From: Pseudomonadota bacterium
GTDB lineage: Bacteria; Pseudomonadota; Gammaproteobacteria; Halothiobacillales; Halothiobacillaceae
Length of the DNA stretch: 7,054 bases
Assembly: GCA_021795795.1 (NCBI GenBank)
Contig: JAJYPA010000435.1
Span: 1-7,054, forward strand
Reading direction: 5' to 3'
Part shown: piece by piece, positions 1-6,975 of the stretch
Position numbering within the stretch: the stretch's first letter is position 1
Layout of the letters: the number at the start of each line of letters is the position of its first letter
The notes under the pieces: generated by a model
Database searches by the model: none
The model's input: the letters and a program-made list of their open reading frames with translations, nothing else
Told to the model about the DNA's origin: nothing
Program-made: the position numbers and the translations under genes

Positions 1-612
1 TTGGCGGGCATGGCACCAGGGCCAAATACCAGCCGACCCCATCCAGAACACAAGATCTATCCGTATCTGCTGCGGGGTTTGGTGATTGATCGCCCAGGTC
101 AGGTCTGGAGTACGGACATAACCTATGTTCGGCTACTTCATGGGTTTGTGTATCTGGTGGCCATCATGGACTGGTACAGCCGCAAGGTATTGAGCTGGCG
201 GATCAGTAATACCATGGAGGCGGAGTTCTGTGTAGCCTGCCTGGAAGAGGCCCTGCAACGCTATGGAGCACCAGAGATTTTCAATACGGACCAAGGCAGC
301 CAGTTCACCTCTGAGGCCTTTACAGGCGTGCTTCAGGCGCATGATGTACGGATCAGTATGGATGGCCGCGGACGGGCCTTGGACAACATATTTGTGGAAC
401 GGCTCTGGCGCAGTGTGAAGTACGAGGACATCTATATAAGGGGCTATGGCAAGGTGCCGGAACTGATGATTGGGCTGACCGCCTACTTTGAGTTCTACAA
501 TGGTCGCCGTCTGCACCAGTCCCTCGGTTACGTTACACCGGATCAGGTTTACCTGACCGGCCAGGGCGGCGGAGCCTGTATTGTGGACAAGTATCCAAAG
601 ATCGCAGCGTAG
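1..612 (+). CDS. IS3-family transposase OrfB (DDE integrase core), 5'-partial
   Basis: This is the catalytic part of the transposase that cuts and joins the IS ends. The frame is open at base 1 and the protein begins in the middle of a typical IS3 OrfB (the linker before a YPYLLRGL motif), so the TTG at position 1 is probably not the true start; the N-terminal helix-turn-helix part and orfA lie upstream. Counting from base 1, the catalytic triad is visible as D39 (in STDITY), D97 (in NTDQGSQFTS) and E133 (in DNIFVERLWRSVKYE), with exactly 35 residues between the second Asp and the Glu, as in the DD35E class. K140, seven residues after the Glu, is the usual conserved basic residue. The C-terminal YNGRRLHQSLGYVTP motif is also typical. 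No frameshift or stop interrupts it, so the part seen looks functional. It ends with TAG at 610-612. The name of the IS cannot be given from this part alone. Confidence 0.93.
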   Translation: MAGMAPGPNTSRPHPEHKIYPYLLRGLVIDRPGQVWSTDITYVRLLHGFVYLVAIMDWYSRKVLSWRISNTMEAEFCVACLEEALQRYGAPEIFNTDQGSQFTSEAFTGVLQAHDVRISMDGRGRALDNIFVERLWRSVKYEDIYIRGYGKVPELMIGLTAYFEFYNGRRLHQSLGYVTPDQVYLTGQGGGACIVDKYPKIAA

Positions 613-690
613 CCGTTACTCAAGGATGATTTGGGGCAGCGCCATTCCGCTGCAGTGGAAGTAACCGGACCAGCTTAAACTCACCCTCTA

Positions 691-715
691 ACTGTCTTGA
701 CCAAGGGGTCCACCA
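691..715 (+). repeat. Right terminal inverted repeat (IRR) of the IS3-family element
   Basis: The segment runs from ACTGTCTTGACC to GGGGTCCACCA. Its reverse complement begins TGGTGGACCCC and continues into TTGGTCAAGACAGT, the form of many IS3-group ends. The last base could be A712 or A715, since both end in CCA. The matching left repeat is outside the window, so the assignment rests on pattern and on the abrupt change to bcsB sequence immediately downstream. A TTGACC hexamer (697-702) within it resembles an outward -35 box. Confidence 0.65.
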
Positions 716-733
716 TAGAAGCTTGGACTGGGG

Positions 734-1582
734 GTGGGCCATTATGTTACCCGAATCCCCTTCTCAAGCTTGGTAGCTGGCAACAACGAGATTGTACTGC
801 GTGTGCGGGGGGGGAGAGTAAAAGTGCTTCCGGGTTCCTCTATTCAACTGCCACAGACACACACCTATGCGCTCCTGCCTGATTTGCGGTTGTTCGCGCG
901 AACGGCGTTCCCATTGGTGACAAATGGCAAGGCCAATCCCCTCACCTTCGTTTATTTAAATGCGAGTCCACAGTATCTATCTGCGGGGCTCACCCTTTTT
1001 GCCAAATTGGCGCAGGTAACCCACAGTAGCTTAACGGCAGCTAGGGCTACCCAACACTCCAGGGGAGGCGGTAGTGATCGGGTACTCATAGGTACCCCTT
1101 CAGAAATGCCGATCTCGGTCCAAAGCGATTCACCGATGCGTTTTACCGCATCCAATGGTATCTATTGGAAAAGCCCAACGAACGGAAAGAGCGCGATATG
1201 GAACAGTGCGCGCGCCAGTGGCGCTCAAGCGTTTCTTATGGAAAGTGCTGGCGGTTCTGGGGGAAAGTATTGGAACATCTCCTTTCTCATACCAAAATCA
1301 AGGTCGCCTATCGATGCGGCGCGCGCGTTGGTTGACGTTGATAATTGGTCGAGATTGAGTGGCGATATAGCGTGGATGGACAGGCATGGGCGCTACCACT
1401 CTATTATGCTTGGACGACACGAAATATATGGAGATCGAAACACCCCGGCGTTCTGGATTTATTTCTTCTCAGTGCGACCGCTATGGTGGGTCGCTCTGGT
1501 TCTCATTGTATTGTTACTTGGTAGCACATCTGCAGCTTGGCTTGTCCGGCGTAAAAGAAGGGGCTGGAAGGAGGAAGTATAA
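734..1582 (+). pseudogene. bcsB: bcsB 3' remnant: cellulose synthase regulatory/periplasmic subunit, truncated by IS insertion
   Basis: BcsB is the periplasmic, membrane-anchored partner of the cellulose synthase BcsA; it binds the emerging glucan and its C-terminal helix is needed for BcsA activity. Only the last 282 codons are here, against about 750-800 residues in the family. The remnant starts near the end of the second carbohydrate-binding module (IPFSSLVAGNNEIVLRV), then shows the hallmark LLPDLRLFARTAFP (residues 47-60) that opens the second flavodoxin-like domain. It ends in a membrane anchor at about residues 250-271 followed by the basic RRKRRGWK tail. The in-frame sequence extends back to 719 but meets a TAG at 716-718 beside the IS end. 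The GTG at 734 is merely the first possible start, without a convincing ribosome binding site, and a product from it would have no signal peptide. No frameshift occurs in the remnant. It stops 1 nt before bcsC. The 5' part of the gene, if kept, should be on the far side of the IS. Confidence 0.82.
1568..1574 (+). promoter_or_regulatory. Strong ribosome binding site of bcsC
   Basis: AAGGAGG lies 9 nt before the ATG at 1584, within the last codons of bcsB. It settles the bcsC start: the open frame extends back to 1386, but that upstream stretch overlaps bcsB coding DNA and yields no signal peptide, whereas the protein from 1584 begins directly with one. Confidence 0.85.
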
Positions 1583-1583
1583 T

Positions 1584-4400
1584 ATGTTGCATACACGCCG
1601 AAGGTTGGTGTTGCCGTACGTGTTCTTTCTCTTGGGTCCAATAGTATTCGTTCCGCCCGGGTATGCGTCCGTACTGAATTCAAAACACGCGAATTCTGTC
1701 GTCCAGAATGTCAGTGGGCCCCGTGGAGAGTTGGGCCGACCGCTTGCCGCCGCCGTCGAGCGTATTTGGCAAGCTATCAACCAACAGAATTTGCCTCTGG
1801 CACGACGCCTCATGGCCCAGACACAGCGGAACTTTCATGGCTGGCAACCAAGCCCAGAAATATTGTTCGCGATTTCGGAACAATCTATCTGGGCAAACAT
1901 CAACGCCGATAGATTTTCCCTAGCTAATAAGGAAATCCAGAAATTTGCTAATCTCTACAAGCGCGGTACTCAAGCTCAGGAGGCTAGATCCGCAACACTT
2001 GTTATGCGGAAGACGTTGTTGGATAAGGAGCTTTGGGAAGACGCACAAAAAGGTGCGACATGGGAACAGTTGGAACTCCGGATCCGATTGGACGAACGTT
2101 CTTTTCCCGGATACCAGGCTCCTACCGCGCTGCGACAGCTTTTGCTTGTCGATCAGGCGGCGGCGCAGGTTCCGATTTTGGCTAGAGAACACCGTTGGGA
2201 CTCGATCATAGCCATACGCGATCATTTTCCTGCTGCATTTGCTGCGCCTTTTACCGAGAACAGGAAATTGTTGGCCCAAGCTCAGGCTGAGAGCGGTCAT
2301 CTGCTGGAAGCCTCCCGTTATTATTATCGGAGCATCGCTCAAGCGAAAGACTATACTGCTGCGCAGGCGGAGTTGGATAGCGCCGCTGACTTTCTTCCAT
2401 CCTATGTTGTGAATATTCTCTATGAAGAAGCGTGTCGTCGTTATGTCTCGCAGCGCAAACTTCTGGCGCGCTGGCATGCACAATTTCTGATCGGGGTAGC
2501 CGCCAAAAGGCATGCCTCTGGCGACAATTGGCTAGCGTGGCAGGCGGTGGAGCAGCACTTGGCGACCATCAAATCCATGCGTAAACCCGCCGATGCTCGA
2601 TTGTTGGCGGCCATTCTCGGGGCTATCCACAGACCGGATGCCTCTCTCCGATGTTGGGCAATGGCAGCAAAATGGTCCCAGCAGGATTCGGATTGGTCTA
2701 CTGTGGCAGCGGTCGCCGAAGGCGATGGAAGGCGGAGTGAATCCGCTTTGGCTCTTGCCCATCTGGAGCCAGATACGAACCAAGCTAAAGCGCTTTTTGT
2801 CTGGTATTATCAGCAGGAGGCCATAGCTGCGTATAACGAGGATGATTATGCAACCTGCCTTCATTACCTGCGGATCTCAGCCAATCTTGTACCCCTCTCT
2901 GATAGTCTTAAGCGCATGCAAGCGTGGTCTGCCTTTCATCTGCATGACAATGCGGATGCGGTGCGGATCTTCTTAGAACTGTACAGGAAGGAAAAGGATC
3001 CCGCAGATGCCAAGGGGCTGGTTTTGTCCGCTTATACTAACCATTCCCTGGGCCAGGTGTATGAACTTGCGCGCGATCATTCCGGTCCACTGGTCCGCCT
3101 CTTGCCGATGCCTGAGATGGCAACAGTATCCGGAGGGATCGACGAAGTCCCTTGGCGCCTGACGAGCGCAGGGCGCATCACGGTGCCGGCTGCCCGGTCC
3201 ACGTACATCGGCATCGGAGCGTCGGCCATGCTGCGGGGCGGGCCCGGGCAGGACAGTAACCATTTGACGGAAATTGCCCCGGGAGTCATGGCCCAATGGG
3301 GCATCGACTGGGATCTAGCGGCTTTCGGCCGCGTCTCCGGCTCTTTTCTCCATGGAAACTCGGCATCTTTTCCCTCTACCTTCAACTTGAGCTCTGGCGA
3401 TGTTCTGGATGTTCACGGTGTCGGTGGTCACTCTCGATGGCGGCTTCCAAGTGTTCTCATCGGGGTGGATAGCAAGTTACCACGGGCGTGGTGGCAGATA
3501 GGTCTAGGCTGGACATCGCCGTCTTCCATTGGTGGGGCTTCGTTCCAAGGTCTGGCGCAGTACCGTTGGAATCTGGACAAACGAGGTTCCAGCTTTTCCC
3601 TGGAATTGCTGCGGGACGCACTTCGGCAGAGTTGGATTGCGGAAAACGGCGTCCGGGGTATGCTTACCGTTACCGGGCCGACGTCAGGCTCTTTAGTAAA
3701 CCTACCCTATCAGTGGGGAGCAGTGATGCGGAACCAACTGGCACTGAGTTACTATCGGGCAGGCTCCAAGGCTCCGTCGTGGGACTACGATGCGAGCCTG
3801 CACTTCAATGTTATGACGGGCCAAAACCTGCGCAACAACGTTGGTTGGACGAGTTACATCTCGGCAATGAAACCCATCGTTCATCAAGGAAGTTGGTGGG
3901 CTGCCGTGGGTCCAGCCCTTTATGGAGAGGGGTACGCCCACGACGAGAACTTTACGAGCCCAGGTTATGGCGACTATTACAGCCCACAATGGCTCGTGCA
4001 ACCCCAGATGGCCTTGGTGGTGAGCCACTGGTGGGGGAATCGGGGTCGTGTTTCTTTGGCAGCCTCGCTAGGCTATCAGTGGGCGCGAACCGCTGCGGCT
4101 CCACTTATTGGTAGCCAGCAATTGACGGCTGCTCTGCAGCAGGAACTCGCATCGCCTTCTTTTACAACGGGTAGCTATGCTTCGGCGGACACTGGTAGTT
4201 TATCAGGCTCCCTAGAACTGTTGCTCAGCCAGCGTATCGCAACACACTGGGTTTTGGATGGCGGAGCGAGCTATATGGCTAGCCCAGCCTTCACCCAAAC
4301 CGAAGTCGGGGTGGCTATCCGCTACATCTTCCGCGGTAGGGAGCTGCCAGCATTAACGTCGGCAAGACTGGTGGAGAACCTGTGGCGGAACCAGCCATGA
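1584..4400 (+). CDS. bcsC: BcsC: cellulose export outer-membrane protein (TPR periplasmic domain plus beta-barrel)
   Basis: BcsC guides the glucan across the periplasm on an alpha-helical TPR scaffold and through the outer membrane by a C-terminal barrel. The 938-residue protein begins with a clear signal peptide: basic HTRRR, a hydrophobic core, and likely cleavage after A28 (GYA/S). Residues from about 30 to 515 are helix-rich and Ala/Leu/Tyr-rich with degenerate TPR-like units, clearest in the stretch from about nt 2790 to 3075 (for example the AIAAYNEDDYATCLHYLRIS segment). From about residue 520 to 917 the sequence changes to alternating, Gly/Ser/Trp/Tyr-rich strands typical of the BcsC C-terminal domain, ending with the strand EVGVAIRYIF. 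A tail of about 22 residues follows. At 938 residues it is shorter than E. coli BcsC (about 1,157), mostly through fewer TPR units. The gene starts 1 nt after bcsB and its stop overlaps the bcsZ start, which indicates one transcript. Family assignment comes from domain architecture plus operon position. Confidence 0.9.
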   Translation: MLHTRRRLVLPYVFFLLGPIVFVPPGYASVLNSKHANSVVQNVSGPRGELGRPLAAAVERIWQAINQQNLPLARRLMAQTQRNFHGWQPSPEILFAISEQSIWANINADRFSLANKEIQKFANLYKRGTQAQEARSATLVMRKTLLDKELWEDAQKGATWEQLELRIRLDERSFPGYQAPTALRQLLLVDQAAAQVPILAREHRWDSIIAIRDHFPAAFAAPFTENRKLLAQAQAESGHLLEASRYYYRSIAQAKDYTAAQAELDSAADFLPSYVVNILYEEACRRYVSQRKLLARWHAQFLIGVAAKRHASGDNWLAWQAVEQHLATIKSMRKPADARLLAAILGAIHRPDASLRCWAMAAKWSQQDSDWSTVAAVAEGDGRRSESALALAHLEPDTNQAKALFVWYYQQEAIAAYNEDDYATCLHYLRISANLVPLSDSLKRMQAWSAFHLHDNADAVRIFLELYRKEKDPADAKGLVLSAYTNHSLGQVYELARDHSGPLVRLLPMPEMATVSGGIDEVPWRLTSAGRITVPAARSTYIGIGASAMLRGGPGQDSNHLTEIAPGVMAQWGIDWDLAAFGRVSGSFLHGNSASFPSTFNLSSGDVLDVHGVGGHSRWRLPSVLIGVDSKLPRAWWQIGLGWTSPSSIGGASFQGLAQYRWNLDKRGSSFSLELLRDALRQSWIAENGVRGMLTVTGPTSGSLVNLPYQWGAVMRNQLALSYYRAGSKAPSWDYDASLHFNVMTGQNLRNNVGWTSYISAMKPIVHQGSWWAAVGPALYGEGYAHDENFTSPGYGDYYSPQWLVQPQMALVVSHWWGNRGRVSLAASLGYQWARTAAAPLIGSQQLTAALQQELASPSFTTGSYASADTGSLSGSLELLLSQRIATHWVLDGGASYMASPAFTQTEVGVAIRYIFRGRELPALTSARLVENLWRNQP

Positions 4401-5572
4401 GCAAGGGTAGTTGGGGTCGGCTTTGGCGGTACACACTTTCACTATTGCTCCTATGGGCAAGCCCGGTAACTATGGCTGCCCAACCCCCGGACTGGGGACA
4501 ATTCTGGAATGATTACCAGAAGGTATTTCTGGATTCGCAAGGACGGGTCATAGACTGGGCAGAGGGCGGCGTCACCACTTCCGAGGGGCAGTCCTACGCT
4601 CTGTTTTTTGCCCTAGTCGCGAACCAGCCTAGAGTCTTTGCCAAAATTCTGGACTGGACGGAAAACAATCTGGCCCACGGCCAACTTTCGGACAGGCTCC
4701 CAGCCTGGCGTTGGGGCAAGAGGCCGGACGGTAGCTGGGGTATTCTGAGCGATAATCATGCGGCAGATTCCGATCTGTGGATTGCCTATGATCTCCTGCA
4801 GGCTGGCCGGCTTTGGAAGAATCCCCAATATAGCGCGTTGGGCAAGGCCCTTGCTGAGCATGTCGCCAAAGATGAGGTCCAGGTCATGCGGGGGGCGGGA
4901 CCGATGCTGGTTCCTGGAGAAAAATATTTCCGATTGGGCTCCACGCTCGTGATCAATCCCAGCTATTTGCCACCCTTTCTCCTAGCTAGCCTAGCGGAAA
5001 TGATCCCGGACGGGCCCTGGTCAGCAATGTTGCAGCATCTGCCTGGCGTGCTGCGTAGGGTTTCACCATTCGGATTCACACCGGATTGGGTTGCCTATGA
5101 CCCCGATCGTGGATATTTTCCAGCTCCCCAGGGAGTCGACGGCAGCTATAATGCGATTCGGGTCTATCTTTGGGCCGGAATGACGAACCTCAAAACAGCC
5201 GAAGCAAAGAAAATCATCCGTGCATTGTGGGGCATGGCGATGTACTTACACTCGAATGACTTACCTCCGTTAAAGGAGGATTATCAGACAGGGCAAGCGG
5301 AAGGCAACGGGCCTAGTGGTTTTTCTGCTGCGGTGATTCCTCTTCTGTACCGCTACCACATGAACTCAGAAATTCAAACGCAATTGATACGACTATCCGC
5401 AGAACATAACCCGGATACGGGGCTTTATGGTCATCCACCAGTCCATTACTACAATCAGAACTTAGCGCTGTTTGCGCTAGGTTGGTATTCTCACCAATTT
5501 CATTTTGGTAGGTATGGAAACGTCCACCCTGCTTGGGCGGGCCCATTCGGCGTCAATAAGAATCCTGGTTAG
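4397..5572 (+). CDS. bcsZ: BcsZ: periplasmic GH8 endo-1,4-beta-glucanase of the cellulose operon, with Asn at the catalytic-base position
   Basis: BcsZ hydrolyses beta-1,4-glucan in the periplasm and influences the amount and texture of exported cellulose. The 391-residue protein has a signal peptide (basic start, LSLLLLWASP core, likely cut near MAA/Q at 26-29). GH8 motifs are clear against E. coli BcsZ: VTTSEGQSYA with the acid E63 (E. coli E55), ILDWTENNLA, RLPAWRWG, the AADSDLWIAYDLL block with D124 and D126, NPSYLPP, GFTPDWV, SYNAIRVYLW, GPSGFSAA and LALFALGW. At the residue equivalent to the catalytic base D243 (SYDAIRVYMW in E. coli) this protein has N252 (codon AAT, 5150-5152). Activity is therefore uncertain, although everything else in the fold is kept. 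The ATG at 4397 overlaps the bcsC TGA as ATGA, suggesting translational coupling. An alternative GTG at 4382 has a GGAG 5 nt upstream but adds an acidic residue before the signal peptide, so I prefer 4397. Confidence 0.94.
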   Translation: MSKGSWGRLWRYTLSLLLLWASPVTMAAQPPDWGQFWNDYQKVFLDSQGRVIDWAEGGVTTSEGQSYALFFALVANQPRVFAKILDWTENNLAHGQLSDRLPAWRWGKRPDGSWGILSDNHAADSDLWIAYDLLQAGRLWKNPQYSALGKALAEHVAKDEVQVMRGAGPMLVPGEKYFRLGSTLVINPSYLPPFLLASLAEMIPDGPWSAMLQHLPGVLRRVSPFGFTPDWVAYDPDRGYFPAPQGVDGSYNAIRVYLWAGMTNLKTAEAKKIIRALWGMAMYLHSNDLPPLKEDYQTGQAEGNGPSGFSAAVIPLLYRYHMNSEIQTQLIRLSAEHNPDTGLYGHPPVHYYNQNLALFALGWYSHQFHFGRYGNVHPAWAGPFGVNKNPG

Positions 5573-5576
5573 GAGG
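5571..5576 (+). promoter_or_regulatory. Ribosome binding site of the MalY/PatB-like gene, overlapping the bcsZ stop
   Basis: AGGAGG begins inside the TAG stop of bcsZ (5570-5572) and lies 8 nt before the ATG at 5585. The overlap with the stop codon and the absence of room for a promoter support co-transcription with bcsZ. Confidence 0.8.
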
Positions 5577-5584
5577 CCCTCACA

Positions 5585-6748
5585 ATGCATTTTAGCGCTC
5601 CCGATTTCAATCGGACCATCGATCGCCGCCACACAGATAGCGTGAAATGGGCAGGGGCCGGTGTTAAGTTCGGTGCGGACGTCTTTCCGATGTGGGTGGC
5701 AGATATGGATTTCGCAAGCGCCGATTGCATCCTTGCGGCTCTCCATCGCCGTTTGCAGAACCCAGTTTTTGGCTATCCTGATCATGATCAAGAAGCGCAT
5801 CTGGCCTCTGTCGACTGGTGGCAAAAAAAGTACGATTGGGCAGTTGCACCAGAGGAGATCATACTTGTTCAAGGGGTTGTGCCGGCCCTCTTCGCTGCCG
5901 TACGCGCGTTTTCCGGGCCGGGCGATGGCATCGTCGTCATGCCTCCGATTTATCCGCCTTTTTTTGCCGCTGTCGAAAATCAGGAACGCAGGCTGCTTTC
6001 GGTACCGCTGCTCAATTCGAGTGATCAAGGGCGATATGAGATCGATTTCCCTGAGTTGATGCAAAAGCTGCCTGGAGCCCGTATGCTGCTGCTTTGCTCT
6101 CCACACAATCCTGTCGGCAGAGTCTGGGAACCAAAAGATCTGCAGAATCTTGTGGAACTCTGCAGACTGCACGGGGTGCAGGTTGTCAGTGATGAGATCC
6201 ATGCTGATCTAACCAGCCCAGAGTACCGTCACACCCCTTTGGGATTAATTGATCCGGGTAGCATTGTCCTGGCCTCTGCCAGCAAGAGTTTCAATATTCC
6301 CGGGCTTGGTGGAGCCGTTGCCTGGATCCGCGATCCAGAGCAGAAGGCGGTCTATGTAGCCGAGTTGCGACGCAGTGGTGTACTTGGTGCTAACACGATG
6401 GCAAAATCGGCTATGGTCGCCGCGTGGCGGGAAGGTGAACCGTGGCTCCAGGCATTAAGGCAATATCTCGATGCCAATCTGAGGGATATAGCAGCCTTCC
6501 TATGCGAGGAAATTCCCGCCATACGATTCTCCAAACCAGAGTTTGGCTATTTGGCTTGGCTTGATCTCCGCGCGCTGGGCTGGAGTGACAGCACCATTCA
6601 GCAGCGTCTGGTCGCCGCAGGACTGGGTCTCAGTCCTGGGCCTTCCTTTGGGCATGAGGGCAGCGGCTTCGTCCGCCTTAATTATGGCACCGCAGGTTCT
6701 TACTTACGTCATGGATTGGAGCTATTACGACAGGCTCTTGCACAATGA
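5585..6748 (+). CDS. MalY/PatB-family PLP-dependent C-S lyase (probable cystathionine beta-lyase / aminotransferase class I/II fold)
   Basis: The 387-residue cytoplasmic enzyme belongs to fold-type I PLP enzymes. Members of the MalY/PatB branch cleave cystathionine or cysteine-type substrates to a thiol, pyruvate and ammonia; some also act as aminotransferases or, like E. coli MalY, bind a regulator. Branch-specific motifs run in order: FPMWVADMDF (34-43), VFGYPDHD with Y64, QGVVPAL (96-102), the MPPIYPPF substrate loop (119-126), SPHNPVGRVW with N175, SDEIHADL with the cofactor-contacting D203, ASASKSFNIPGL with the Schiff-base lysine K234, and FVRLNYG with the carboxylate-binding R364. Length and all key residues are normal. 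It follows bcsZ by 12 nt with a strong ribosome binding site, so it is probably the next gene of the transcript. It has no known part in cellulose synthesis; the link may only be shared transcription. The exact substrate cannot be told from the sequence. Confidence 0.92.
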   Translation: MHFSAPDFNRTIDRRHTDSVKWAGAGVKFGADVFPMWVADMDFASADCILAALHRRLQNPVFGYPDHDQEAHLASVDWWQKKYDWAVAPEEIILVQGVVPALFAAVRAFSGPGDGIVVMPPIYPPFFAAVENQERRLLSVPLLNSSDQGRYEIDFPELMQKLPGARMLLLCSPHNPVGRVWEPKDLQNLVELCRLHGVQVVSDEIHADLTSPEYRHTPLGLIDPGSIVLASASKSFNIPGLGGAVAWIRDPEQKAVYVAELRRSGVLGANTMAKSAMVAAWREGEPWLQALRQYLDANLRDIAAFLCEEIPAIRFSKPEFGYLAWLDLRALGWSDSTIQQRLVAAGLGLSPGPSFGHEGSGFVRLNYGTAGSYLRHGLELLRQALAQ

Positions 6749-6809
6749 TATTTGCCACATTGGATTCTTGGGTAGAGACTTGGTAAGGGGAACGATGTTT
6801 CGCACCCCT

Positions 6810-6832
6810 GGCTCACTCTCCCGTGTGAGGCC
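6810..6832 (+). other. Imperfect hairpin after the lyase gene (possible transcript end, no U-tract)
   Basis: CTCAC (6812-6816) pairs with GTGAG (6825-6829) around an 8-nt loop, and GG (6810-6811) can pair with CC (6831-6832) across one bulged G. It lies about 60 nt after the lyase stop in otherwise non-coding DNA. No run of T follows, so it is not a standard intrinsic terminator. It could be an RNA-end-stabilising stem or chance. Confidence 0.25.
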
Positions 6833-6891
6833 ATGGACAGGGTAGGAGGGTATTCCTGCACCAGGCAGAGAGATGGCGGTAAAGACAGGGA

Positions 6892-6975
6892 GCGAGCGTT
6901 GGTGTGCAGCTCCGGTTGCGGGCGGCAATACCGGCTGAAGCTCTTACCGGGCAAAATGCCCAGCGTAACGCTCGC
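6892..6975 (+). repeat. Nested inverted repeats around the start of the last gene
   Basis: GCGAGCGTT (6892-6900) and AACGCTCGC (6967-6975) form a perfect 9-bp inverted repeat enclosing 66 nt. Inside, CCGGT (6912-6916) pairs with ACCGG (6930-6934), and GGGCA (6949-6953) pairs with TGCCC (6957-6961) around an AAA loop. The arrangement would fold into a branched RNA covering the probable start region of the terminal gene. It overlaps apparent coding sequence, so part of it may be a by-product of GC-rich coding DNA. Confidence 0.4.

Larger units (their letters stand above)
1..715 (+). mobile_element. IS3-family insertion sequence, right-hand part (left end outside window)
   Basis: The segment contains the 3' part of an IS3-type orfB transposase (to 612), about 80 nt of non-coding tail, and a terminal sequence (691-715) that reads, on the reverse strand, as a TGG-starting IS3-type end with the GTCAAGACAGT core common in this family. 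Directly after it, the sequence becomes cellulose-synthase subunit coding DNA with no start region of its own, which places the element inside bcsB. The left end, orfA and the target-site duplication are not in the window, so the exact boundary (712 or 715) and the IS name cannot be fixed. Confidence 0.85.

Noticed and set aside
1386..1583. Extension of bcsC to an upstream ATG at 1386 (1,004 residues)
   Set aside because: It overlaps about 200 nt of clearly coding bcsB in another frame, lacks a ribosome binding site, and would bury the signal peptide that starts exactly at 1584 behind AAGGAGG.
1920..2513. - strand open frame of 197 codons opposite the BcsC TPR region
   Set aside because: It is antisense to a supported gene, with no motif, plausible start site or homology I recognise.
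3488..4114. Long + strand open frame of 208 codons inside bcsC
   Set aside because: It lies wholly within the bcsC barrel region in another frame, has no recognisable motif, and its composition (rich in Arg, Gly, Cys and Ser) is typical of a shadow of GC-rich coding DNA.
5477..6202. Long - strand open frame of 241 codons opposite bcsZ and the lyase gene
   Set aside because: It is antisense to two well-supported genes and shows no family motif; it is a shadow frame.
6786..6809. AGGGG ... CCCCT inverted repeat as an intrinsic terminator after the lyase gene
   Set aside because: The stem is only 5 bp with a 14-nt loop, and no T-run follows, so a Rho-independent terminator is not supported.
6833..6901. 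ATG at 6833 as the start of the terminal gene
   Set aside because: The GAGG is only 2 nt before it, and the encoded 23 residues are Arg/Asp/Gly-rich without any strand or helix pattern; GTG 6902 or TTG 6899 behind GGGAG fits better.
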